Positions 8,944-15,658 of a stretch of DNA of 38,999 bases are shown piece after piece (the stretch's first letter is position 1; each line of letters starts with the position of its first letter). The stretch is from NCBI GenBank assembly GCA_020850715.1, contig JADZED010000036.1, forward strand, positions 1-38,999. The letters run 5' to 3'. A program made the translations under genes and the position numbers. The notes below the pieces were generated by a model. It had not been told where the DNA came from. It saw only the letters and a list, made by a program, of their open reading frames with translations, and made no database searches. The stretch comes from Acidobacteriota bacterium (GTDB taxonomy: Bacteria > Acidobacteriota > Vicinamibacteria > Vicinamibacterales > CAVVIG01).

Positions 8944-10029
8944 ATGCCTGCGCTTCGCATCGATGTCGCCACGCCCTCGCGCGCGTACGCTGTCACGATT
9001 GCCAGCGGGCTGCTGGATGGCATCGGCGCCTCGCTCGACGCGCTGGCGCTGCCGGCGCGCCGCTTCGTCGTGTCGAGTCCGCTCGTGTGGCGGCTGCACG
9101 GTTCGCGGATCGCCAAAGCGCTCGGCACGAGGGAGCCGATCCTGGTCCCCGACGGCGAGCGCTACAAGCAGCTGTCGACCGTCGTGCGGATCTACGATGC
9201 GCTGCTGCGCGCGAACGCCGATCGCGCATCGGCGCTCGTCACCTTCGGCGGCGGCGTGATCGGCGACATGGCCGGCTTTGCCGCGGCCACCTACCTGCGC
9301 GGGATCGCGCTGGTCCAGGTGCCCACGACGCTGCTGGCGCAGGTCGACGCGTCCATCGGCGGCAAGGTCGGTGTCAACCACGCGGTCGGCAAGAACCTGA
9401 TCGGCGCGTTCTACCAACCGCACGCCGTGCTGATCGATCCCTCGGTGCTCGGCACGCTGCCGCGGCGCGAGTTCCGCGCGGGCCTGTACGAAGTAATCAA
9501 GTACGGCATCACGTCGAGTCGGGCGCTCTTCGACCGCGTGGCGCGCGACCGCAAGGCGATCTTCGCGCGCGAGCCCGAGGCGCTGGCCGCCGTCATCGGC
9601 GAGTCGTGCCGGATCAAAGCGGAGGTCGTCGCGTCCGACGAGCGCGAGGCCGGACCGCGCCGCATCCTCAACTTCGGGCACACGGCGGGGCACGCGATCG
9701 AAGCGGCCACGAAATACCGGCGGTTCCGCCACGGCGAAGCCGTGGCCTACGGCATGCTGGTGGCCGCGCGGCTGGCGGCGGCGCGCGGGGCGCTGTCCGA
9801 GGACGATTGCCAGGCGATCGCCGGCCTCGTCGCCAGCCTCGGCCCGCTGCCGCCCATTGGCGACATCTCGGCGGCGCAGATCCTCGACGCGATGCGCCAC
9901 GACAAGAAGGTCCTGGCCGGCAGGCTGCACTTCGTGCTCGCCACGGCAATCGGCGCGACGGCAATCGCCGACGACGTCACGGAGCGCGAACTGACCTCGG
10001 CGCTCACGGCGATCGGCCTGGGCCGCTAG
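8944..10029 (+). CDS. aroB: 3-dehydroquinate synthase
   Basis: Second step of the shikimate pathway: converts DAHP to 3-dehydroquinate using NAD and a divalent metal. The 361-aa protein has the NAD-binding segment FGGGVIGDMAGF (about 101-112), followed by VPTTLLAQVDASIGGK and the substrate/metal-site blocks GLYEVIKYG, NFGHTAGHAIE and RHGEAVAYGM. Length is typical. There is no clear Shine-Dalgarno before the ATG, and the 29-bp spacer to nadB leaves no room for two separate full promoters, so promoter elements probably reach into nadB. The 3' end overlaps the convergent regulator gene by 26 bp. Confidence 0.96.
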   Translation: MPALRIDVATPSRAYAVTIASGLLDGIGASLDALALPARRFVVSSPLVWRLHGSRIAKALGTREPILVPDGERYKQLSTVVRIYDALLRANADRASALVTFGGGVIGDMAGFAAATYLRGIALVQVPTTLLAQVDASIGGKVGVNHAVGKNLIGAFYQPHAVLIDPSVLGTLPRREFRAGLYEVIKYGITSSRALFDRVARDRKAIFAREPEALAAVIGESCRIKAEVVASDEREAGPRRILNFGHTAGHAIEAATKYRRFRHGEAVAYGMLVAARLAAARGALSEDDCQAIAGLVASLGPLPPIGDISAAQILDAMRHDKKVLAGRLHFVLATAIGATAIADDVTERELTSALTAIGLGR

Positions 10030-11446
10030 GCTGGGCGTCGATCCCGTAGTCCTTCAGCTTCTGCGAAAGCGCCTTGTAGCTCACCTGGAGCAGTTCGGCG
10101 GCGCGTCCGGCATGCCCGCCGGCCGCCTTCAGCGCCTGCGCAATCTTGCGCCGCTCGGCCTCCATGGTCGTACGGCGCATCGCCTCCGCCAGGCTGCCCG
10201 CCAGATCGATTCTCGCCCACGGGTCGTCGTCTGCATCGGCCGGAGGCGCCGCGTCACGGAACGAGAGATTCAGGTGCTGCGCGTGGATGGTGTCGCCCGA
10301 GGTGAGAATCACCGCCCGCTCGATGCAGTTCTGGAGCTCGCGCACGTTGCCCGGCCACGGATAGGCCATCAGATCCTGCGCCGCCGACGAGGAGAGCGTC
10401 ATCGGCGGCTTGCTCAGATCGTGGCAGTACCGCTCGATGAAGTGCCGCGCGAGCATCGGGATGTCGCCGGCGCGCTCCCGCAGCGGCGGGATGACGATCG
10501 GGAACACCGACAGCCGGAAATACAGGTCCTCGCGGTACTGGTGGGCGGCCACCGCGGCCTTGAGGTTCCGGTTCGTCGCCGCGACGATGCGGACGTCGAC
10601 CTGCAGCGCCGCGGTCCCGCCGACGCGCTCGAAGCGCTTTTCCTCGAGCGCCCGGAGGATCTTCGCCTGCAGCGCGAGCGGCAGGTCGCCGATCTCGTCG
10701 AGGAAGAGCGTGCCGCGGTGCGCGAGCTCGAAGCGGCCCGGCTTGCGGCTTGCCGCGCCGGTAAAGGCTCCTTTTTCGTGGCCGAAGAGCTCGGTCTCGA
10801 GCAGCGTCTCGGGAATCGCCGCGCAGTTGATCGCCACGAACGGTCCGTCGGCGCGCGCGCTCAACGCGTGCAGCGCGCGGGCGAAGAGCTCCTTGCCGGT
10901 GCCGCTCTCGCCCTCGAGCAGCACGGTGATGTCGGTGGCGGCGGCGCGCTGCAGCTGCAGCGTCACGTGCTTCAGCGCGGCATCCTGGCCGACAATCTGC
11001 GGCGCTCCACGGCGCCTGCCCAGCTCCACCTTCAGGAGGATGTTCTCCGCCGCCAGCCGGCGCTGCGCCAGCGCCCGCTCGACGAGCAGGAGAAGATGAT
11101 CGGAATCGACCGGCTTCGCCAGGAAGTCGACCGCCCCTTCCTTCATCGCAGCCACGGCATCCTGGATGCTGCCGAACGCGGTCATCACGATGACCGGCAG
11201 GTCGGGATCCACCTCTCGCGCCGCCCGCAGCACCCCGAAGCCGTCTCCGTCGGTCAGCCGAAGGTCCGTCAGCACGACGCCCACGGGCGAGCTCCGCAGC
11301 GCCAATGCCGCTTCCGGCAGGTCGCGTGCCTCCACCACGGCGTGTCCCTGGCCCTCGAGCGTATGGCGCAGCATCACACGCAGCGAATCCTTGTCCTCGA
11401 CGAGCAGAACTGGCGGATCGGACGAGCGGCGGGGGCGCGAGGTCAC
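10004..11446 (-). CDS. Sigma-54-dependent NtrC/PilR-type response regulator
   Basis: Transcription activator of 480 aa. Receiver domain at about 12-125 with phospho-acceptor D61 (VVLTDLRLTD), conserved T89 and K111. AAA+ domain at about 150-385 with Walker A GESGTGKE (179-186) and the sigma-54-contacting GAFTGA motif intact (226-231). A C-terminal Fis-type helix-turn-helix (GRAAELLQVSYKALSQKLK) binds DNA. The frame is open far upstream, but the real start is the GTG at 11446. It forms a 4-base GTGA overlap with the stop of the preceding gene and gives a normal receiver N terminus. Position at the end of a minor-pilin cluster that follows a PAS histidine kinase suggests a PilR-like role; the partnership is inferred. 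Confidence 0.93.
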   Translation of the reverse strand: MTSRPRRSSDPPVLLVEDKDSLRVMLRHTLEGQGHAVVEARDLPEAALALRSSPVGVVLTDLRLTDGDGFGVLRAAREVDPDLPVIVMTAFGSIQDAVAAMKEGAVDFLAKPVDSDHLLLLVERALAQRRLAAENILLKVELGRRRGAPQIVGQDAALKHVTLQLQRAAATDITVLLEGESGTGKELFARALHALSARADGPFVAINCAAIPETLLETELFGHEKGAFTGAASRKPGRFELAHRGTLFLDEIGDLPLALQAKILRALEEKRFERVGGTAALQVDVRIVAATNRNLKAAVAAHQYREDLYFRLSVFPIVIPPLRERAGDIPMLARHFIERYCHDLSKPPMTLSSSAAQDLMAYPWPGNVRELQNCIERAVILTSGDTIHAQHLNLSFRDAAPPADADDDPWARIDLAGSLAEAMRRTTMEAERRKIAQALKAAGGHAGRAAELLQVSYKALSQKLKDYGIDAQPSGPGRSP

Positions 11447-12021
11447 CGCAGCCAGCCGGGCGGTACGCCGGCGCGGCGCGCGTCTTCTTCGAGGTCGGAG
11501 ATCGCCTTCTGATCGCTCTGGATGCTCTGCCGCAGCCGGTCGAGATCGGCCAGCGCCTTGGACCGATCCTGTTCGACGATGGCGCGCTGAGAGGGATCGT
11601 CGCGGTTCACGAAATCGGTGTTGAGCGCGTTGATGCGCGACTGGAGCGCCTCGGCGAACGTCTCGTCGCGGTCGAGCTGGTCCTGCAGCGTCTTCATCCT
11701 GGCGGCCCAGGACGCCTGGTCCTGGACGCCGCCCTCGGCCGCGGCCGGCGCGCCGGTCTTGTCGGCCGGCGCCGCTGCCGCGCCCTCCACCTTCGGAGCG
11801 GCGGCGGCCGGCGCCTCCGCATCGCCGCCCGCCTTCACCTCCGGCAGCGGCGCCGGCGGCACGCTGCCCAGATCCTTGTTCGTATAGACCTTCGAGGGCG
11901 TCTTGATGGCCTTGCGCCGCTCCGCTTCGGCGCGCGACACATCCGCCAGCGACTGTGCGAAGGTGGCGCCGGAGGGAACGAGCAGCAGGACCAGCAGGCC
12001 GGCGGACAGGAGGCGAGCCAT
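11443..12021 (-). CDS. Periplasmic coiled-coil protein of unknown function
   Basis: 192 aa with a signal peptide (1-22, ending TFAQ). A conserved-looking N-terminal stretch follows (LADVSRAEAERRK, then SKVYTNKDLGS), then a low-complexity Ala/Pro/Glu region (about 55-95). A strongly charged helical region comes next (about 100-185: LQDQLDRDETFAEALQ and LDRLRQSIQSDQKAISDLEE) with heptad character, likely a coiled coil. I do not recognise a named family. The stop codon overlaps the regulator GTG by 4 bases and the gene starts 57 bp after the PilX-like gene, so it is probably translated with the pilus cluster. A GAGGGA ribosome binding site precedes the ATG. A structural or chaperone role in the periplasm is possible but not shown. 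Confidence 0.8.
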   Translation of the reverse strand: MARLLSAGLLVLLLVPSGATFAQSLADVSRAEAERRKAIKTPSKVYTNKDLGSVPPAPLPEVKAGGDAEAPAAAAPKVEGAAAAPADKTGAPAAAEGGVQDQASWAARMKTLQDQLDRDETFAEALQSRINALNTDFVNRDDPSQRAIVEQDRSKALADLDRLRQSIQSDQKAISDLEEDARRAGVPPGWLR

Positions 12022-12078
12022 GGCGACAATTCCCTCTATCGGCTCGAGCGCAATCGTACGTGAGCCCCCAGGAGGCGG

Positions 12079-12756
12079 TCAAGGACGCCAGGACAGAACC
12101 CGGAGCGCCGGGGCGGCCGGCGGATGCGCCAGCATCACCTCCAGCGTGCGATGGGCGCCGTGGGGGCCGAACGCCTCCACGCGGAGCCGCATCATGCCCG
12201 CGCCGGGCGCTCCGGCCGGCGAGTCCTGAAGCGGATCGGCGTCCGCCTCGGAGGGGTCGTCGGCCGCCAGCACCACCACGTACTCGCGCAAGAGGAACGC
12301 AGAGGGCAGCAGGCGGCTCAATCGGCCGTGCGCGTAGAGTTGCCAGTGCGGGTTGTTGGCGCCCCATGGCCGCTCCGCCGTCGTCGCGCTGATCGCCGCC
12401 GCCGAACAGGTGGACGGCTTGCCGCAGTTGGCGAGGTTCACAATCGCCGCGAGGTCGAGGCGGCGGCCATCGGCCAGCGTCCGCTGCCCTGCGGGGGGAC
12501 CGTCGACGAACGTCGAACGAACGCCTCCGTCGAGAATGCTCGACCAGTCCCCGACGCCGCGCAACTCGGCGACGACGCGGCCGGCCAGGGCGTCGGCGGC
12601 ATAGAACGCCTCGGTGCCCGCCCGGAAGTTCGCCGCGACGATCGTCTCCGAGGAGGTTGTGGCGACGAGTCCGAGCCCCAGCGCGCTCATCACGAACAGA
12701 CCCATGATCGCCACGACGAGCGCCGCGCCGCGATCGCAGGGGGCGCCGGAGCTCAC
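12079..12756 (-). CDS. PilX-like minor pilin / pilus assembly protein
   Basis: 225 aa from a GTG at 12756 that overlaps the previous stop as GTGA. The N terminus has a prepilin-like cleavage site, CDRG followed by AALVVAIMGLFVMSALGLGL, a 20-residue hydrophobic helix. As in PilX/GspK-type proteins the usual Glu at position +5 is missing (Val instead). The helix is followed by the typical PilX segment with TSSETIVAANFRAGTEAFYAAD. The remainder is a variable domain. In the family such proteins prime or sit at the tip of type IV pili. The frame extends upstream to an ATG at 12783 and beyond, but the coupled GTG gives the cleanest prepilin N terminus. Confidence 0.82.
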   Translation of the reverse strand: MSSGAPCDRGAALVVAIMGLFVMSALGLGLVATTSSETIVAANFRAGTEAFYAADALAGRVVAELRGVGDWSSILDGGVRSTFVDGPPAGQRTLADGRRLDLAAIVNLANCGKPSTCSAAAISATTAERPWGANNPHWQLYAHGRLSRLLPSAFLLREYVVVLAADDPSEADADPLQDSPAGAPGAGMMRLRVEAFGPHGAHRTLEVMLAHPPAAPALRVLSWRP

Positions 12757-13889
12757 TGCATGTTGCGCGGGGCGATCACCCATCGAATTTCCTGATCGGG
12801 CACCCAGCGCCCGTCGTGCGCGGTGCCGCCGTTCCTGAACCCCGGCCCGACCGGCCCGCGCAGCCACGGCGCCGCGGCCTCGACACGCACCGCAATCGCC
12901 ACCGAACGAATCCGCAGCAGGTCCGCATCCCATCGATTCGCGTCCGCCTCGTCCGGACACCAGGGACCGTCGGAGAGCTGCGCTGCGGTGAGGCGCACCA
13001 GTGCGCCTGCTCCGCTGAGCGAGGCGAGCCGCGGCACGTGCGCTCCGGCCGCTCCATCGAAGCGGAACGTGCAGCTCTCGCCGGATGGATACGCCGGCGC
13101 GGGCACGTCGGGCGCGCGCGGCGGGGGGCCATAGGTGGCGCGGCCGTCAGCCGTCGGCTGCGGCGGCTGTGGATCGCCGAAGAACTCGAAGGCGAGGCCC
13201 ACGACGTGGTCCAACACCGGCGCGTCGTCGCGCATCAACTGGTCCGACGGCGGCGGTCCGCCCGGCCGGCGCCAGTAGGTCCGGGCGACCGCTTCGACGA
13301 GCGTGGCGCCGGTCGCGTAGAGCGGCCGCAACGATCCGGCAGGGCGCAACAGCGTCGCGACCTCTGCATGGTCGGCGGCCACCGACTCCACCGACAAGAG
13401 ATCCGAACGGCCGTTGTCGTCGTACACGAGCAGCGTCATCCCTTCCTGAATTCCGCAGTGCGGCGCCTCGAATGGGCATCCGTCGGCCAACGCCGCCTGC
13501 AGGCGGGTGCTCCCCGGCATCAGGTCGGCGGCGAGCGTGGTCTGCACGGCCGTCGCCGGAACGTAGAGGATCGTCATCGCGTCTGCTTCCGATCCCATCT
13601 GGAGCGGACGAATCGGCGCCAGGAACCCGAGGAGCGGACCAGCTCGATCGCCGCGATCGGCGCCGGCGCCGGCGCGTGCCAGATCCTGCGACAGGGTCTC
13701 GGCGGCCACCCTCAGGCGCTGCTGCAGATCCGCCGCGTCGCCGGCCGCAGCGAAGATCCCTCGCGAAGAGTCGATGGCCGCGATGATCCCGGCGCTGACC
13801 GCGGCGAGCAGCGCCATCGAGACGACCAGTTCCACCAGCGTGGTTCCGCGCTCGGGCGCGCACCGGTGGGCGCGGGTGGCTTGCTTCAC
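12753..13889 (-). CDS. PilW-like minor prepilin
   Basis: 378 aa from a GTG at 13889 that overlaps the PilV-like stop by 4 bases. Class III prepilin leader: ERG at residues 13-15, cleavage before TTLVE with Glu at +5 (E20), then a hydrophobic helix (LVVSMALLAAVSAGIIAAI). The region after it (SSRGIFAAAGDAADLQQRLR...ETLSQDLARAG) matches PilW/GspJ proteins, and the large C-terminal domain contains several Cys that could form disulfides. It is the middle of three pilin genes. The open frame runs far upstream through other genes, so only the coupled GTG start makes sense. Confidence 0.85.
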   Translation of the reverse strand: MKQATRAHRCAPERGTTLVELVVSMALLAAVSAGIIAAIDSSRGIFAAAGDAADLQQRLRVAAETLSQDLARAGAGADRGDRAGPLLGFLAPIRPLQMGSEADAMTILYVPATAVQTTLAADLMPGSTRLQAALADGCPFEAPHCGIQEGMTLLVYDDNGRSDLLSVESVAADHAEVATLLRPAGSLRPLYATGATLVEAVARTYWRRPGGPPPSDQLMRDDAPVLDHVVGLAFEFFGDPQPPQPTADGRATYGPPPRAPDVPAPAYPSGESCTFRFDGAAGAHVPRLASLSGAGALVRLTAAQLSDGPWCPDEADANRWDADLLRIRSVAIAVRVEAAAPWLRGPVGPGFRNGGTAHDGRWVPDQEIRWVIAPRNMQ

Positions 13890-14278
13890 GGTCGAGGCGC
13901 CACCGGCGTCAACACGCTCACAAGGCGCACCTGTTCCCTGGCAGGCGGACGCCAGACGACGACCTGCAGGACCAGCACGTCCGGATCGGCCGGGAGCGGC
14001 TCCACCGACCATCGACGCACGAAGCCGCCGTCGGCGGCATCGTGGTAGCCGGCGAGGTCGCGCGCGAGCGCACCGGCAGGCGAGGGCGCCAGATCGCCGT
14101 CGGCGCGAAGCTGCTCCATCTTCTCCTGCGCGAGCATCGTGGCGATCGTCGACGCGCGGGCCCGTACGTTCGCGGCCATCGCGAGGACGAACAGATGCGC
14201 CAGCGCGGTAATGCCGACGGACATCACCGTCGTCGCCACGAGCACCTCGACGAGCGACACGCCCCTGCTCGATCGCAC
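13886..14278 (-). CDS. PilV/GspI-like minor prepilin
   Basis: 130 aa with a short leader and prepilin peptidase site: SRG (residues 4-6), then VSLVE with Glu at +5 (E11), then the hydrophobic helix VLVATTVMSVGITALAHLFV. The following segment, RARASTIATMLAQEKMEQLR, is characteristic of PilV/GspI. Start codon is GTG at 14278 with no strong Shine-Dalgarno. It is the first of three pilin genes linked by GTGA overlaps. A 117-bp gap separates it from the upstream histidine kinase gene, the only space over 100 bp between 24.6 and 10.0 kb, so a promoter may lie there. I could not identify a convincing one. Confidence 0.87.
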   Translation of the reverse strand: MRSSRGVSLVEVLVATTVMSVGITALAHLFVLAMAANVRARASTIATMLAQEKMEQLRADGDLAPSPAGALARDLAGYHDAADGGFVRRWSVEPLPADPDVLVLQVVVWRPPAREQVRLVSVLTPVAPRP

Positions 14279-14395
14279 GCGGGCGCAGGCAGCAAACGCC
14301 GCGCCGCGACGCCCCAGGCCCGGGTCGATCGATTTCCCGCGGAATGTGCCGCGGCGGTCGCGGCCCCGCGGCGGCGCGTGGCAGAAACTGCCGCG

Positions 14396-15658
14396 TCAGG
14401 CGGCAAGCGGCAGCGCAATCTGGAAACAGGCGCCGCCGTCTGGCGCGCTGATCATCCCGATCCGCCCGTTGTGATAGACGATGATCTTCTGGACGAGCGA
14501 CAGGCCGAGACCGGTGCCGCTGCGCTTCGAGGTGAAGAAGGGCTGGAACAGCTTCTCGCGACTCTCCGGGGGCACGCCCGGACCGTTGTCGATCACCGCG
14601 ATGCGCGAGAGCTTCTGCGCGGCATCGATCTCGCCCTGCACGAGGATCGACGGAGGGACTGCCACGCCGGCGCACGCCTCCACGGCGTTGCGCAGCAGAT
14701 TGCTGAAGGCCTGCTTCAGCAGCACGTCGTCGCCGTCCACGTCGCCGAACTCGCCAGACACCGTGACGTCGCCTCCGAGCGCGCGCGCGTCGGCGCGCAC
14801 TTCGTCGGCGGCCCGCTCGCAGATCGCCCGCAGCCCCACCCGCGAGAGCGTGAGCTGCGCCGGCTTCGCGAAGTTCAGGAAGTTGGTGACGACCTGCCCG
14901 AGCGACTCGGTCTCCTCCCGGATGCCTTCGACAAAGGGCCGGTAGGCCTGGGGCAGCGCCTGCAGGTCGAACAGCCTGCCGTAGCCGTGAATCGTCGCGA
15001 GCCCGTTCCGGAATTCGTGGGCGATGCCGGCCGTCAATTCGCCGACCGCGGCGAGGCTGTCCTTGAGACGGAGCTGCTGTTCCAGATCCTTGACGGCCGT
15101 GAGGTCGGTGAAGAGGCAGATCGCGCCGTGCAGCGAGGCGCGATCGTCGAACAACGGCGAGACGGTCACGCCCAGGTGCGACACGCCCTGGCGTGGTTCG
15201 GGCAGCGTGAGCTGGCGGCGCACGACCGGTACGGCCGTCCGCAAGCACTCGTGAATCACCTCGTCGAGCGCCATGGCATGGAGCGCCTGCCGGTAGGCCT
15301 CCGGGCCTGCCGCCTCGGACAGCCCCATCATGCGCCCTCCGGCCGGGTTGAGGATGCGGAGATCCCCGTCCAGCGTCGTGACGAGGAGGCCCGAGGTGAG
15401 GCTCGCGATGATCTCCCCGCTCAGCCGCTCGGACGCTTCGGCGCGCGCGGCGGTGGCCCGCTCCTGCGCCTTGAGCTTCGCAACGGCCTCCTGGAGCGCC
15501 GCCGACAACAGCGCGACGTCGGAGCTCTCGCGTGCGTTGCGCCGCGCGTCGCGCGCGGCGGCGGAGAAGCGCAGAAACGCGAACACGACGACGCTGACCA
15601 GCGCGGCGACCAGAGCGGTCAGGCCGATGAGCGCGTAGGCCGAAGGCGACAGGTTCAT
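14396..15658 (-). CDS. PAS-domain sensor histidine kinase (PilS/NtrB-like)
   Basis: 420-aa membrane-anchored sensor. One N-terminal membrane helix (about 8-30), a coiled-coil linker (about 45-80), a PAS domain (about 82-190, with VTTLDGDLRILNPAGGRMMG), a HisKA dimerisation domain with phospho-accepting H214 in TAGIAHEFRNGL, and an HATPase domain with N box (NLLRNAVEA), DNGPGVP and GTGLGLSLVQKI. Layout matches NtrB/PilS-type kinases that pair with sigma-54 regulators. The ATG overlaps the preceding gene's stop (ATGA), so it is translationally coupled to the phosphotransferase-like gene. The NtrC-type regulator at 10004-11446 is the only candidate partner in the window. The ligand is unknown. 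Confidence 0.93.
   Translation of the reverse strand: MNLSPSAYALIGLTALVAALVSVVVFAFLRFSAAARDARRNARESSDVALLSAALQEAVAKLKAQERATAARAEASERLSGEIIASLTSGLLVTTLDGDLRILNPAGGRMMGLSEAAGPEAYRQALHAMALDEVIHECLRTAVPVVRRQLTLPEPRQGVSHLGVTVSPLFDDRASLHGAICLFTDLTAVKDLEQQLRLKDSLAAVGELTAGIAHEFRNGLATIHGYGRLFDLQALPQAYRPFVEGIREETESLGQVVTNFLNFAKPAQLTLSRVGLRAICERAADEVRADARALGGDVTVSGEFGDVDGDDVLLKQAFSNLLRNAVEACAGVAVPPSILVQGEIDAAQKLSRIAVIDNGPGVPPESREKLFQPFFTSKRSGTGLGLSLVQKIIVYHNGRIGMISAPDGGACFQIALPLAA

Noticed and set aside
14279..14395. Sigma-54 promoter before the PilV-like gene
   Set aside because: GGCAC and GG-N10-GC like matches occur but none has the TTGC part of the -12 element at correct spacing.
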